From Anabaena sp. UHCC 0187 (lineage in GTDB: Bacteria > Cyanobacteriota > Cyanobacteriia > Cyanobacteriales > Nostocaceae): 64,000 nucleotides of DNA. A program made the position numbers and the translations under genes. Where the stretch lies: positions 355,872-419,871 of the forward strand of contig NZ_VILB01000011.1 of NCBI RefSeq assembly GCF_009712035.1, read 5' to 3'. Below the pieces are notes generated by a model, which had not been told where the DNA came from, made no database searches, and saw only the letters and a program-made list of their open reading frames with translations. Position 1 is the stretch's first letter. The number at the start of each line of letters is the position of its first letter. Shown one piece after another: positions 33,375 to 44,100 of this stretch.

Positions 33375-34702
33375 TGTCTATTCCAGTTTCTCTTACTTCT
33401 ATTCCTGATTCTCTATTAGATAGAGATGCTTTTTTGAGTGGTTTATTAAGTCGGGTAACTACCAAAAAATCAGATGGTTGGTTACAGGATTTGCGCGACG
33501 GTGCTGCTAATTGGGTTCGTCATTCTGTTATCCCCAATACCCGCGAGGAAGAATGGCGGTTTACTGATTTATCACCTTTGAAACAGGTAGATTTTAGTTT
33601 GGGGATGTTTAAAGAAACATCTTTAGAATCTTATATTTTACCTGAAGTTTCTCAGCGGTTAGTGTTTGTTAATGGTGTTTATGCACCTCATTTATCTAAT
33701 ACTGAAAATTTACCTTCTGGGTTAATTGTTGGTAATTTAGATGTTTTACCTGGTGAAGTTATTCAGGAATATTTAGCTCAATCAGAAGGTGCGAAGGAAG
33801 TTTTTACTGCTCTTAATACTGCGGCTTTAAATGATGTCGCGGTAGTATGGGTTGGTAAAAATGTGGTGGTGGAAACTCCCATTCATTTACTTTTTGTTTC
33901 TGTGTCGGGTGAGTCTGCGACTATTTCCCAACCTCGCGTTTTAGTAGTAGCTGAAAGTAATTCTCAGGTGAGTTTGATTGAAGATTATACGAACCACAGA
34001 GGCGCAGAGAGCGCAGAGAATGAGGTTTACTTTAATAATAGTGTGACGGAAATCTGGGTAAATGAAAATGCTCAGGTGAGTCACAATAGAATTGTGCGGG
34101 AAGGTAACGCGGCTTTTCATGTGGGAAAAACTGCTGTTACTCAGGCGCGATATAGTCGTTATAATTGTAATGCGGTGACTGTTGGTGGCAAAATTTCCCG
34201 TCACAATTTGGAGATTTTGCAAACTGGTGAGCAAACGGAAACGACGCTCAATGGTTTGACTGTGATTGCTGATAATCAATTGGCTGATACTCACAGTGCG
34301 TTATCTTTAAATCATCCTCATGGTGTGAGCAAACAGTTACATAAGTGCATTATAGGCGATCGCGCTCATGGTGTCTTCAATGGTAAGGTTTTTGTTCCTA
34401 AACCAGCGCAATTAACTAACGCATCTCAATTAAATCGCAATTTGCTATTATCATCTAAGTCGAGAATTGACACTAAACCTCAATTAGAAATTACTGCTGA
34501 TAATGTTAAATGCGCTCACGGTGCTACTGTCAGTCAGTTGGAAGATGATCAAATATTCTACCTCCAAAGTCGCGGTATTGATGAAAATAATGCCCGCAAG
34601 TTATTAGTTAATGGTTTCGCAATGGAAGTTATTAACTTTATCCCTGTTGCTTCTTTGCGTGAGAGTTTGTTAAAAACTGTTACCAGTCTCACGAATAAGT
34701 AA
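33374..34702 (+). CDS. sufD: Fe-S assembly protein SufD
   Basis: A 442-residue SufD, partner of SufB in the scaffold. The start at 33374 overlaps the sufC stop and is preferred over an in-frame ATG at 33338 inside sufC. The C-terminal core (VKCAHGATVSQLEDDQIFYLQSRGI) contains the conserved His. At residues ~205-216 the sequence TNHRGAESAENE is encoded by an ACCACAGAGGCGCAGAGAG repeat that elsewhere is intergenic, which suggests an in-frame repeat insertion in a surface loop of the beta-helix. The frame is intact, so the protein should be functional. Confidence 0.95.
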   Translation: MSIPVSLTSIPDSLLDRDAFLSGLLSRVTTKKSDGWLQDLRDGAANWVRHSVIPNTREEEWRFTDLSPLKQVDFSLGMFKETSLESYILPEVSQRLVFVNGVYAPHLSNTENLPSGLIVGNLDVLPGEVIQEYLAQSEGAKEVFTALNTAALNDVAVVWVGKNVVVETPIHLLFVSVSGESATISQPRVLVVAESNSQVSLIEDYTNHRGAESAENEVYFNNSVTEIWVNENAQVSHNRIVREGNAAFHVGKTAVTQARYSRYNCNAVTVGGKISRHNLEILQTGEQTETTLNGLTVIADNQLADTHSALSLNHPHGVSKQLHKCIIGDRAHGVFNGKVFVPKPAQLTNASQLNRNLLLSSKSRIDTKPQLEITADNVKCAHGATVSQLEDDQIFYLQSRGIDENNARKLLVNGFAMEVINFIPVASLRESLLKTVTSLTNK

Positions 34703-34718
34703 TTTTGCTTTTTTCCTT

Positions 34719-34784
34719 AGTTCGTAGTAAGCGATTTATCGCTTAAATGAAAGATTTTTAGGGCTAAAGTCCTAACTACGAACT
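34719..34784. repeat. 66-bp element folding as three stems, between sufD and sufS
   Basis: Outer 10-bp perfect inverted repeat AGTTCGTAGT (34719) / ACTACGAACT (34775). Inside are two further hairpins: AAGCGAT-TT-ATCGCTT (34729-34744) and TTAGG...CCTAA (34758-34775). The shape is a cloverleaf-like REP/MITE element, not a tRNA. Confidence 0.75.
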
Positions 34785-34823
34785 TTTTACATTATAGATA
34801 TTATTCTGAACTTCTTCTAAAAA

Positions 34824-36089
34824 ATGACCATCACTTCTACCAAATCTCTCGCTGATAAAGTTCGCTCTGACTTCCCCATTTTACATCAGGAAGTTCACGG
34901 TAAACCCCTGGTTTATCTCGATAATGCGGCTACTTCTCAAAAGCCTTTATTCGTTTTAAATGCTTGGCGTGATTATTACGAACAATATAATTCTAATGTC
35001 CACCGTGGCGCACATTTTCTCAGCGGAAAAGCTACTGATGCTTATGAGGGTGCGCGTGATAAAGTTGCTAAATTTATTAATGCTAAATCACGCCAAGAAA
35101 TTGTGTACACCCGCAACGCAACTGAAGCTATTAACTTAGTAGCTTATAGTTGGGGAATGAATAATTTACAGCCAGGAGATGAAATTATTCTCTCGGTAAT
35201 GGAACATCATAGTAATATCGTTCCTTGGCAATTTGTGGCTCAAAAAACAGGTGCAGTATTGAAGTTTGTGGAGTTGACGGACGAAGAAACTTTTGATTTA
35301 GAACAGTTTAAAAAACTGATTTCTGAAAAAACAAAATTGGTGTCTATTGTCCATATTTCTAATACCTTGGGTTGCATAAATCCAGCTAAAGAAATAGCTG
35401 AAATTGCTCACAGATATGGTGCAAAATTCTTACTTGATGCTTGTCAAAGTGTCCCCCATACTCCTATTGATGTCCAATCACTTGACTGTGATTGGTTAGT
35501 AGCTTCTGGACATAAAATGTGCGCTCCCACTGGCATTGGCTTTTTATATGGTAAGTTGGAATTGTTAGAAGCAATGCCGCCATTTTTCGGTGGTGGTGAG
35601 ATGATTGCAGAGGTATTTTTAGACCATTCTACCTATGCAGAATTACCCCATAAATTTGAAGCTGGTACACCGGCTATTGGGGAAGCGATCGCCCTTGGTG
35701 CAGCCATAGATTATCTTACTAATATCGGTATGGACAAAATCCATGCTTATGAAGCTGAATTAACTGCCTATTTATTCGAGCAATTATCGCAAATACCCCA
35801 AATTAGAATCTACGGACCCAAACCCGATGCTCAAGGGGAAGGGAGAGCCGCATTGGCAGCTTTTACAGCGGAGGGTGTTCACGCTAATGATTTAGCAACT
35901 TTGTTAGATCAAGAAGGTGTGGCCATCCGTTCTGGACATCATTGTACTCAACCATTACACCGTTATTTAAGTTTAACAGGAACTGCACGAGCAAGTTTAT
36001 CTTTTTACAATACCCATGAAGAAATTGATGTTTTCATCAAGGCTTTGAAGGAGACTTTGGACTTTTTTGCTGGTGTGTTTGCTGATTAA
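34824..36089 (+). CDS. sufS: SufS-type cysteine desulfurase
   Basis: A 421-residue group II cysteine desulfurase that delivers sulphur from cysteine to the SufBCD scaffold. PLP binding is shown by the Lys in [10 protein letters not shown], with [13 protein letters not shown] before it and the THAHGTN-like [15 protein letters not shown] after it. The active-site Cys is in [10 protein letters not shown]. It is the last gene of the suf operon, separated from sufD by 121 bases that hold the cloverleaf-like repeat. Confidence 0.97.
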   Translation: MTITSTKSLADKVRSDFPILHQEVHGKPLVYLDNAATSQKPLFVLNAWRDYYEQYNSNVHRGAHFLSGKATDAYEGARDKVAKFINAKSRQEIVYTRNATEAINLVAYSWGMNNLQPGDEIILSVMEHHSNIVPWQFVAQKTGAVLKFVELTDEETFDLEQFKKLISEKTKLVSIVHISNTLGCINPAKEIAEIAHRYGAKFLLDACQSVPHTPIDVQSLDCDWLVASGHKMCAPTGIGFLYGKLELLEAMPPFFGGGEMIAEVFLDHSTYAELPHKFEAGTPAIGEAIALGAAIDYLTNIGMDKIHAYEAELTAYLFEQLSQIPQIRIYGPKPDAQGEGRAALAAFTAEGVHANDLATLLDQEGVAIRSGHHCTQPLHRYLSLTGTARASLSFYNTHEEIDVFIKALKETLDFFAGVFAD

Positions 36090-36178
36090 ATGTAGGGTGG
36101 GTATTTTCCCACCTTTTTCATTTAGTCAGGTCGAAGATAGTTGAGATTTTTGATTATCGCTGTATAGCTAAGGCCACG

Positions 36179-36652
36179 CTACCTATCGTTGATATATTGG
36201 AGCAGACCTTCACAAGCATCCATCAATAAATCAATGACTTGATTAAAACCCTCAACTCCCCCATAATACGGGTCTGGAACTTCCTTGAGACTGTGTCTGG
36301 AGCAAAAATCACACATTAACCTAACTTTAGAATGATATTGCCCAGAAGGGTCAACAGCTAAAATATCATCATAATTATTGCGATCCATTGCCAAAATCAA
36401 ATCAAACTCTTGAAAGTCCAAGATTTGAAATTGCCGAGCTTGACCAAGGAGTTTAAATCCTAACTTATTCTCTGCTGCGGCACTCATGCGTCTATCCGGT
36501 GATGCACCGACGTGATAACTCGAAGTACCAGCCGAATCGCAAAGAATTGTTTTACTCAAACCCCCTTGGTCAATCAGATGATTCATAATATTCTCCGCCG
36601 ATGGTGAGCGGCAAATATTACCAAGGCAAACAAACAGTAACTTATAAGGCAT
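36179..36652 (-). CDS. Low-molecular-weight protein tyrosine phosphatase
   Basis: A 157-residue phosphatase with the N-terminal P-loop CX5R (FVCLGNICRSPSAE) and the catalytic Asp in EVPDPYYGG. Such enzymes remove phosphate from tyrosine and are frequently linked to exopolysaccharide control or stress. It is the last of a minus-strand series after ybaB, with 81 bases of repeat-rich spacer. Its stop codon lies in a GCTAAGGCCACGCTAC repeat-like stretch. Confidence 0.93.
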   Translation of the reverse strand: MPYKLLFVCLGNICRSPSAENIMNHLIDQGGLSKTILCDSAGTSSYHVGASPDRRMSAAAENKLGFKLLGQARQFQILDFQEFDLILAMDRNNYDDILAVDPSGQYHSKVRLMCDFCSRHSLKEVPDPYYGGVEGFNQVIDLLMDACEGLLQYINDR

Positions 36653-36669
36653 AATATTTAAATTTTTGT

Positions 36670-36697
36670 GTCAGTTGTCAGTTGTCAGTTGTCAGTT
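36670..36697. repeat. Tandem heptamer (GTCAGTT)4
   Basis: Four GTCAGTT units in the spacer between ybaB and the phosphatase gene. It is followed by TGACCACTGACTACTCACT, another common Nostocales spacer repeat. Confidence 0.85.
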
Positions 36698-36733
36698 ATT
36701 TTATGCTACTGACCACTGACTACTCACTATTGA

Positions 36734-37081
36734 CTACATTCCAGGTAATTCCAGTCCGCTGGTTAGATCTTCCATCCGTTCCCGCATGGTTTCAGTAGAC
36801 TTTTGATAGGCATCTTTCATCGCCGCAACAACTAAATCAGAAAGCACTTCTGCACCTTCTGCTAAAGCAGATGGAGCAATTTCCACTCGTTTGGGTTCTT
36901 GGTTGCCACTGACAATAACTTTCACAAGTCCACCACCAGATTCTCCTAGAATCTCCATTTGCTCCAATTCTTCTTGAAGACGCTTTGCACCTTCTTGAAC
37001 TTGCTGCGCTTTTTGAAAAGCAGCGGCTAGTTCTTTCATTTTGCCTAAGCCAAAGCCAAATCCCTGTCCTTTTTCTGCCAT
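36734..37081 (-). CDS. YbaB/EbfC family nucleoid-associated protein
   Basis: A 115-residue YbaB/EbfC protein. It has the N-terminal glycine-rich start, the long [24 protein letters not shown] helix, [20 protein letters not shown] strands and the C-terminal [14 protein letters not shown] helix. The family forms tweezer-like dimers that bind and bend DNA. It lies downstream of murB on the same strand. Confidence 0.93.
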   Translation of the reverse strand: MAEKGQGFGFGLGKMKELAAAFQKAQQVQEGAKRLQEELEQMEILGESGGGLVKVIVSGNQEPKRVEIAPSALAEGAEVLSDLVVAAMKDAYQKSTETMRERMEDLTSGLELPGM

Positions 37082-37199
37082 AACTGGTTATCCGCCGTAT
37101 GATTACTTACAAATCAAATTCAATTATAGATGCGATGAGTCATTAGTCATTGGTCATTAGTTATTGGATAACTTATTTACCCCTGTCTATTGCCTTTAT

Positions 37200-38198
37200 T
37201 TAGCAAACTGCTGGAAACTCACCCAACATTTTCACTTCTGGTTCTAGCAAAATTGACCAGCGTTCTTGCACCTCATTTTGAATATGACGAATGAGGGAGA
37301 AAATATCACTGGCTTTAGCTCCACCCCGATTGACAATAAAATTAGCATGAAGTTGGGCAACTTGCGCTCCCCCTAATTGATAACCTTTGAGTCCAGTTTG
37401 TTCAATTAACCAACCAGCAGTATAAGGTTTAGGATTTCTAAACACACTTCCACAACTAGGATAGCTGTAAGGTTGGGTGCTGAGTCGGTGTTTTTTATGT
37501 TCCTTAGTTCTACCTGTCACTTGCACAGGATCTGCTCCTGGTTGGAGTTGGAAGGTGGCTTGAGTTACTACTCGCTTACCACCTTGTAGTAATGAACTCC
37601 GGTATGTGTAGCCTAATTCCTCTGGGGTGAGAGTTGCCAAAGTTCCATCTGGGGAAAGAACTTGGGCGCTAACTAACATATCTGCGATACAGCTATTATG
37701 CGCTCCAGCATTCATCACCACCGCACCGCCTACAGTTCCGGGAATACCCACAGACCATTCTAATCCTTCCCATCCTAAAGCGGCTGCTTCCCATGCTAAA
37801 GTAGGGATAGGTTCGCCTGCGGATATGGTTAATTGCCCTGTAGCTTGGTCAAAGTTTTTAGACCGGAGATGACGAGTAGCGATAACTAAACCGGGTATAC
37901 CGCGATCGCTCACCAACAAATTAGAACCAGCACCTAATATGGTGACTGGTAAATCATTTTCTTTTGCATACTCAATACTTGCTTGTAAGGTTTCTAAATC
38001 GCGGGGAGCAACGTAGCATTCAGCCTCTCCCCCAACTCGATAAGAAGTGAACGCGGACAAGGAAGTATGGGTTCTGAGAGTACAGTTCGTTCCTGGTAAG
38101 TAAATTACTTTACTATTATCCACATCATCTTGAGTTTGCAGTTGTGGAGTCAAATCAGAAAATTTGCAGCTTTTGCCAAATACCTGGGAAGTTATCAT
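37200..38198 (-). CDS. murB: UDP-N-acetylenolpyruvoylglucosamine reductase MurB
   Basis: A 332-residue FAD enzyme that reduces UDP-GlcNAc-enolpyruvate to UDP-MurNAc. The FAD-binding domain is evident ([45 protein letters not shown]), and the C-terminal domain has [12 protein letters not shown] and [24 protein letters not shown]. It is a type IIa MurB. It follows murC by 103 bases, forming a murCB pair for peptidoglycan precursor synthesis. The ~35-residue N-terminal extension before the conserved domain is variable in cyanobacteria. Confidence 0.96.
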   Translation of the reverse strand: MITSQVFGKSCKFSDLTPQLQTQDDVDNSKVIYLPGTNCTLRTHTSLSAFTSYRVGGEAECYVAPRDLETLQASIEYAKENDLPVTILGAGSNLLVSDRGIPGLVIATRHLRSKNFDQATGQLTISAGEPIPTLAWEAAALGWEGLEWSVGIPGTVGGAVVMNAGAHNSCIADMLVSAQVLSPDGTLATLTPEELGYTYRSSLLQGGKRVVTQATFQLQPGADPVQVTGRTKEHKKHRLSTQPYSYPSCGSVFRNPKPYTAGWLIEQTGLKGYQLGGAQVAQLHANFIVNRGGAKASDIFSLIRHIQNEVQERWSILLEPEVKMLGEFPAVC

Positions 38199-38301
38199 CT
38201 TTACTTCAATTGGTGAATTTTTGACTTATGTGATTTATTTACCGTAAAAATCCGGTATTGCAGTTAACTTATCAAACCACTGCTTAAATGCTGTGATTAC
38301 C

Positions 38302-39771
38302 CTAAGATGTGGCAATTGCAGGTTCGCTCATGGTAGTAATAAGTTCGGGAATAGCTTGATTCAAGTTACCCGCACCTAAAAACAGTGCCAAGTCTCCCGG
38401 ACGGAGGTTTTGCAATAAAAATTCACTAACTAAAGGTAAAGTTGGTTGATAAACTACTTGAGCATTGTGTTTGCTAATTGCGGTGGCTAAATCCTCGCCA
38501 CTGACTTGTCCTAAATCAGGTTCACCGGCACTGTAAATATCAGTCAGCACGACTAAATCAGCATGGGTGAAAGATTCAGCAAATTCTTCTAAAAACGTTA
38601 ATGTCCGAGTATAACGATGGGGTTGGAAGATAGCAACTACCCTTTGCCCAGGTCTAGCTTGAAGACGGGCTGCGGCTAGAGTAGCACGAATTTCACTAGG
38701 ATGATGAGCATAATCATCAATAAAAGTTACCCCAGCCGCCTCACCTCGAAACTCAAACCGTCGTCTTGCACCTTCAAAGGTAGCAATCCCTTTGGCAATG
38801 TCTCCAAATTCTAAGCCTAAGAATCTACCCACTGCTACTGCGGCTAGGGAATTGCTGAGGTTATGATGACTTAATAGCTGTAAATTTAATAAACCCAAGG
38901 CAATACCTTTTTCCCATACCAAAGCTGTTGTCCCATCAGCACGGTAATCTATATTGGTAACAGTGTAGTCAGCACCTTTCTCTGGGTAAAGACTATAGCT
39001 AATCGTTGGTTTCAGGCGCTCGCGCACTGTTTCACAATCAATACTACCCACCAAAGTTTTGCAACCTTGAGCAAAAGTTTGGAAAGTATCAACCACCTCT
39101 TCTAAACTTTCGTAATGATCAGGATGATCTAATTCAATATTAGTAATAATGCCAATTTCCGGAGCGTGTTTCACCAAAGAACCATCAGACTCATCTGTTT
39201 CCGCTACTAAATAACGGCTTGCTCCCATTCTAGCATTACCTTCCCACGCTTTGACTTCACCACCGACCAAAATCGTCGGATCAAGTCCAGTTTGCAAGAG
39301 CATATAACCAATCATACTACTAGTAGTAGTTTTGCCATGGGTTCCTGCCACACCAATACTGTAATAATCAGCAATCAAAGCCGCGAGAACATCAGAACGA
39401 TGCCAAATAGGGCAACCTAATTCCAGCGCTGCTTTATATTCTAAATTATTAGCATTAATGGCTGTGGAACAAATCACTTGAGGCAAGGTTGTTTTTGCCG
39501 CAGACAATTTTTCTGGAGAAGTTGATAGTACGGCATCAGTCGCTACTTCAGCTAGAAAGAATTCCAAATTGCTGGCTTCTTGTCTACTAAAGATGTGAGC
39601 GCCCAGAGATTCTAACTTGTGCGTAATATGGTTAGGACGCAAGTCTGAACCGGATACTGGTAATTGGCGTTTGGTTAGAACATAAGCCAAAGCAGACATT
39701 CCAATCCCACCAATCCCAATGAAATGAAATGGTCTACCACTAAAATCTATAGAATTACTCATTTTATTCAC
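38302..39771 (-). CDS. murC: UDP-N-acetylmuramate-L-alanine ligase MurC
   Basis: A 489-residue Mur ligase that adds L-Ala to UDP-MurNAc with ATP. Domain 1 has GIGGIGMSALAYVL, the P-loop is GTHGKTTTS, and domain 2/3 motifs are ELDHPDHYESLEE, HNLSNSLAAVAVG and DYAHHPSEI. The start could be the Met at 39771 or the Met three codons later. It is the first gene of the murC-murB-ybaB-phosphatase series. Confidence 0.96.
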   Translation of the reverse strand: MNKMSNSIDFSGRPFHFIGIGGIGMSALAYVLTKRQLPVSGSDLRPNHITHKLESLGAHIFSRQEASNLEFFLAEVATDAVLSTSPEKLSAAKTTLPQVICSTAINANNLEYKAALELGCPIWHRSDVLAALIADYYSIGVAGTHGKTTTSSMIGYMLLQTGLDPTILVGGEVKAWEGNARMGASRYLVAETDESDGSLVKHAPEIGIITNIELDHPDHYESLEEVVDTFQTFAQGCKTLVGSIDCETVRERLKPTISYSLYPEKGADYTVTNIDYRADGTTALVWEKGIALGLLNLQLLSHHNLSNSLAAVAVGRFLGLEFGDIAKGIATFEGARRRFEFRGEAAGVTFIDDYAHHPSEIRATLAAARLQARPGQRVVAIFQPHRYTRTLTFLEEFAESFTHADLVVLTDIYSAGEPDLGQVSGEDLATAISKHNAQVVYQPTLPLVSEFLLQNLRPGDLALFLGAGNLNQAIPELITTMSEPAIATS

Positions 39772-40364
<593 letters not shown>

Positions 40365-41378
40365 GTGATTAGAGTTGCAATTAACGGTTTCGGGCGCATT
40401 GGACGTAACTTTGCACGTTGCTGGGTAGGCAGAGAAAATAGCAATATCCAACTGGTCGGGATTAATGACACATCCGACCCTAGAACTAATGCTCACCTGC
40501 TTAGATATGACTCCATGTTAGGCAAGCTACATGGCGTAGATATTAGTGCTGATGATAACTCTATCACTCTTAATGGTAATACAGTTAAGTGCGTATCTGA
40601 TCGCAACCCAGATAACTTGCCCTGGAAAGAGTGGGGAATTGACCTGGTTATCGAATCAACAGGGGTTTTTACCAGTAAAGAAGGGGCAATGAGGCACGTA
40701 AATGCCGGAGCTAAAAAGGTTCTGATTACAGCCCCCGGCAAAAATGAAGATGGTACTTTTGTGATCGGTGTAAATCATCATGATTATGACCACAACAAAC
40801 ATAACATCATCAGTAACGCCAGTTGTACAACCAACTGTTTAGCTCCCATTGCCAAGGTATTAGATGAAAAATTTGGGATCATCAAAGGCATAATGACCAC
40901 TACCCACAGCTACACAGGTGATCAGCGTTTACTAGACGCTTCCCACCGTGATTTGCGTCGGGCTAGAGCAGCAGCTATCAACATTGTTCCCACCTCTACT
41001 GGTGCAGCCAAAGCGGTAGCTTTGGTACTTCCTCAATTGAAGGGTAAGCTAAATGGTGTCGCTTTACGTGTACCAACCCCTAACGTTTCCATGGTGGATT
41101 TTGTAGTGCAAACCGAGAAGCGCACTATTGCAGAAGAAGTTAACCAAGCTCTTAAAGAAGCTTCTGAAGGTTCTCTGAAAGGCATTTTGGGTTACACCGA
41201 ATTGGAACTTGTGTCTTCTGACTATCAAGGTACAAATGAATCTTCTATCGTTGATGCCAGCTTGACTCTAGTTATGGGTAATGACATGGTGAAAGTTATG
41301 GCATGGTATGACAATGAGTGGGGTTATAGCCAACGTGTTCTTGATTTGGCTGAATTAGTAGCTGAAAAATGGGCATAA
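40365..41378 (+). CDS. gap2: Glyceraldehyde-3-phosphate dehydrogenase, Calvin-cycle type
   Basis: A 337-residue GAPDH of the Gap2 (GapB/plastid-like) type, which uses NADPH to reduce 1,3-bisphosphoglycerate in photosynthesis. N-terminus [20 protein letters not shown], active-site Cys in [12 protein letters not shown], and the S-loop [24 protein letters not shown] are all canonical. The GTG at 40365 is chosen over an upstream in-frame ATG (40314): it gives the family length of 337, and a GAGG ribosome-binding site lies 10 bases before it. It stands alone and ends at a GC-rich hairpin shared with convergent thiL. Confidence 0.96.
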   Translation: MIRVAINGFGRIGRNFARCWVGRENSNIQLVGINDTSDPRTNAHLLRYDSMLGKLHGVDISADDNSITLNGNTVKCVSDRNPDNLPWKEWGIDLVIESTGVFTSKEGAMRHVNAGAKKVLITAPGKNEDGTFVIGVNHHDYDHNKHNIISNASCTTNCLAPIAKVLDEKFGIIKGIMTTTHSYTGDQRLLDASHRDLRRARAAAINIVPTSTGAAKAVALVLPQLKGKLNGVALRVPTPNVSMVDFVVQTEKRTIAEEVNQALKEASEGSLKGILGYTELELVSSDYQGTNESSIVDASLTLVMGNDMVKVMAWYDNEWGYSQRVLDLAELVAEKWA

Positions 41379-41438
41379 TTTAGGTGACAGGTGAGAGGTG
41401 ACAGTGAATATAGTTTACTGATCACTGATTAATGGAAT

Positions 41439-41457
41439 GGGCGGGGAAACCCCGCCC
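41439..41457. terminator. GC-rich hairpin between convergent gap2 and thiL
   Basis: GGGCGGGG-AAA-CCCCGCCC, a perfect 8-bp stem with a 3-nt loop, touching the thiL stop and 60 bases after the gap2 stop. It can terminate both genes, but a near-identical copy at 18590 shows it is also a dispersed repeat. Confidence 0.65.
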
Positions 41458-42480
41458 CTACTGACCAAAATGTTGAAATCCCTGACTGAGACTGAGAACT
41501 TGGTCGGGGATTTCTGCTTTTTCATGGTGTAAAATTACTTTTGAACCTGGGTTAATAGTACCGATTATGGCTGCACCTGTGCCTAGTTTTTGCACTAATG
41601 CTAATGCAGGTTCTGCTGGTAGACATAAAACTAATTCAAAATCTTCGCCACCATAGAGGGCATATTCTAATGATTGCTTTGGTGTTAACCACCCTTCAAA
41701 AGCTGATGGTAAGGGTATTTGAGTAGATGCTATAACTGCACCGACGTTACTGGCTCGGCAAATTTGTAATATGGCATCTGCTAAACCATCGCTGCTATCC
41801 ATACCGGAGATAGGAATAGGGCAGGGGGATGTGAGAATTTCCTTGAGGATAGATATTACATCTAAGCGGGGGTTGGGGCGTTGGTGGGCGGTGATGAGAG
41901 CCTGTTTTTGTTCAGGCTTGAGGTGGTGTCCTATTTCGGGGTGCAAGAGTATTTCTAAGCCTACACGAGAACCACCATGAGTGCCTGTGACGACTATCAC
42001 ATCTTCTAGTTGAGCTGTAGCACGACGGATAATAAAATTGGGGTTAGCTTGACCAAAGGCAGTAATTGCTAAAGTGGTAATAGGCGATCGCACAATATCA
42101 CCACCAACTATCTTGACACCATACTTTTCTAAGCATCTTGTCATGCCCTGATATAGTCGCTCAACCCAATTTACAGTGACATCTCCAGGTAAACCTAGTC
42201 CGACAGTGATTCCCACCGGATTTGCCCCCATTGCTGCTAAATCGGATAAATTAGCCGCCGCAGCCCGCCAACCTGCATCCTCTGGAGAGGTGGTAACATC
42301 ACTAAAATGCACGCCGTCAATGAGCATATCTGTGGTGACTATTAAAGATTGATTTGGCAAAGTTTCCAAAACTGCGGCATCATCACCAATGATATCTGCT
42401 GGACAAAAGCGTTGTAATCTTTCTAAAAGTCCTTGTTCACCAATATCTCGAACTCGCAGGGACGATAAATTACTATTCAT
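41458..42480 (-). CDS. thiL: Thiamine-monophosphate kinase
   Basis: A 340-residue ThiL that phosphorylates thiamine monophosphate to the active cofactor TPP. Family motifs are IGDDAAVL near residue 31, DMLIDGVHF, NLSDLAAMGANPVGITVGLGLP, GGDIVRSP and the C-terminal SDGLADAI followed by GGEDFELVL. Length is normal. It is 18 bases downstream of the glycerate kinase gene on the same strand, so the two may be co-transcribed; no TPP riboswitch was seen. Confidence 0.95.
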   Translation of the reverse strand: MNSNLSSLRVRDIGEQGLLERLQRFCPADIIGDDAAVLETLPNQSLIVTTDMLIDGVHFSDVTTSPEDAGWRAAAANLSDLAAMGANPVGITVGLGLPGDVTVNWVERLYQGMTRCLEKYGVKIVGGDIVRSPITTLAITAFGQANPNFIIRRATAQLEDVIVVTGTHGGSRVGLEILLHPEIGHHLKPEQKQALITAHQRPNPRLDVISILKEILTSPCPIPISGMDSSDGLADAILQICRASNVGAVIASTQIPLPSAFEGWLTPKQSLEYALYGGEDFELVLCLPAEPALALVQKLGTGAAIIGTINPGSKVILHHEKAEIPDQVLSLSQGFQHFGQ

Positions 42481-42498
42481 TTATTTTGATCTGTATGG

Positions 42499-43539
42499 TT
42501 AAGAAATCGGGGATCTAATTTCCCCAAGACTATGATCAGCATGAATTTCAATTACCAAATCCACTGCTGATGATTTAACTAAAGGGTTAATGAATAATTC
42601 CGGGTGTAAAGCACGCCAAAAATAATTAACAAATTCTTCTATTTCTAAGTCAGTCATCCCTGATTTACCAGCAGCAATCATTTGTTTTTCCGCCTGCTTG
42701 CGCCATGCTAAGGAATAACGGTAATCTGTAGGATAAAGAACGATTAAACTATCTAATTTTTCCCACAGTGGTAAATAACTTTTCAGTTGATGATTCATAT
42801 CAGAGGCAAATTTTCTATCTGCATCTGTAAGAATGGGTGATGGTGCAGTTAAGAACGCTGTGGGATTAATTGGTTTTACACCCACAAACCAGCCTTCAAA
42901 CAGAACAATATCTACATTATTTGTGATAAATTCTGAAGTAGTGCGATCGCCTGCACCTCCATGGGCAGATTTATCAAATCTAGGAACTATGACAGGACTC
43001 TTGCTTTGATGAATCTGATCGAGTAAACTTAAAGCTAGGTGAATATCGTGGGTTCCGGGCGGACCACGCCAAACTAAACGGGAATCTTGCTGCATTAAAG
43101 TCAAGCGATCACTATAAGTTTTGTAAAAATCATCCAAAGACAAACTTAAAGTCCGGTATCCCAAGTGCTGGAGAATCAAAACCAGTATCCTGGACATTGT
43201 GGTTTTTCCAGTACCTTGTGAGCCTAAAATTCCTTGGATAAAGGGTTTCCCTAACTGTTGACGCTGTGCTGCAATTTGGATTCCCAAAGGTAGCCACAAG
43301 TCCCACAATACCTGTAACATTTCTTGAGCTTCTATTTCTAGGCTAGTTTGACAAAATTGACTAAAATCAGGCAAAACTAACTTCAGTAAATCCCCTCTCC
43401 TTTGCATAACTTCAGCCACATTATCAGAGGTAATGTTAAACACCTTGGCTCGCAAAGAATTTGCCAATGCTGCGGATTGTGCTAACACTTGCCAAGATGT
43501 ATCCGTTGTCAAAATTTTACTTAGCCATTCGCTGCTCAT
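42499..43539 (-). CDS. D-glycerate 3-kinase (cyanobacterial/plant GLYK type)
   Basis: A 346-residue P-loop kinase that phosphorylates glycerate in the last step of photorespiration. The P-loop is GSQGTGKTTMSRIL; SLDDFYKTYSDR, WRGPPGTHD, VPRFDKSAHGGAGDR and LFEGWFVGVKPI are the typical GLYK/PRK-like motifs. The last codons (IRSPIS) are encoded by a half-copy of the dispersed hairpin repeat (42500-42515), so the repeat forms the end of this gene. It lies between ycf20 and thiL on one strand. Confidence 0.92.
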   Translation of the reverse strand: MSSEWLSKILTTDTSWQVLAQSAALANSLRAKVFNITSDNVAEVMQRRGDLLKLVLPDFSQFCQTSLEIEAQEMLQVLWDLWLPLGIQIAAQRQQLGKPFIQGILGSQGTGKTTMSRILVLILQHLGYRTLSLSLDDFYKTYSDRLTLMQQDSRLVWRGPPGTHDIHLALSLLDQIHQSKSPVIVPRFDKSAHGGAGDRTTSEFITNNVDIVLFEGWFVGVKPINPTAFLTAPSPILTDADRKFASDMNHQLKSYLPLWEKLDSLIVLYPTDYRYSLAWRKQAEKQMIAAGKSGMTDLEIEEFVNYFWRALHPELFINPLVKSSAVDLVIEIHADHSLGEIRSPIS

Positions 43540-43543
43540 AAAA

Positions 43544-43876
43544 TCACGAACCCAGCTTAAACGCTTCTAGAAATAGACTGTAGATAAAACCAACCTTGAG
43601 ATAGTTGAGTGTTTCCACCCAAAATGCTTGTCTAGCAAAAAAGCTGCGGCTATAAAATATCCTACTGGTAATTTCAGTCAGTAGCACTAAAAATGCCGCT
43701 ACTACAATGTCTAATTCTGCCTTTTGTCCAGTAGTTGTTGATACTGCCGAGCCTAAAAAAAAACCAAACAGAAAACTAATTAGTAGTAGAGATAACCGCC
43801 GCCAAGGATTAAGAAACCATTGACTTAAGCTTCTGGCAATTGTTTCTAGTAGGTTATTCAGACGGGTATTTTGCAT
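43544..43876 (-). CDS. ycf20: Ycf20-like membrane protein (DUF565)
   Basis: A 110-residue membrane protein with the Ycf20 pattern: TRLNNLLETIARSLSQWF, NPWRRLSLLLISFLFGFFLGSA, then TTGQKAELDIVVAAFLVLLTE. Two to three hydrophobic helices are present. In plants and algae Ycf20 proteins affect non-photochemical quenching; in cyanobacteria the role is not settled. It is 4 bases upstream of glycerate kinase on the same strand, so it is probably in the same transcript. Confidence 0.88.
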   Translation of the reverse strand: MQNTRLNNLLETIARSLSQWFLNPWRRLSLLLISFLFGFFLGSAVSTTTGQKAELDIVVAAFLVLLTEITSRIFYSRSFFARQAFWVETLNYLKVGFIYSLFLEAFKLGS

Positions 43877-44100
43877 GATTAAGGGAGCAGGGGAGTAGAG
43901 GAACAGGGAACAGACAAGAGGTGTTGGGAGATTTTACTTTTCGTTACATATTTCTGTTTTTCTCTGTCCACCTACTTATTTATAATTTCGCTGGTTTCTA
44001 TTTCAGAAAACCCTATGTAAACTCATTTAGTTCCTATTGGGGATCATTTGCAACCATCAGGTTTAGACTACAAAAAATCTTATTTCTAATCCATATCATT

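Noticed and set aside
34719-34784. Possible tRNA from its cloverleaf shape
   Set aside because: No T-arm TTCGAAT-type motif, no anticodon arm of correct size, and only 66 bp; it is a repeat element.
41458-42530. TPP riboswitch near thiL
   Set aside because: No THI-box-like conserved core was seen in the 18-base spacer or upstream; thiL seems to be read from the glycerate kinase transcript.
43921-44100. Extended N-terminus of the lipoprotein
   Set aside because: The extra 60 residues would bury the signal peptide and lipobox in the middle of the protein.
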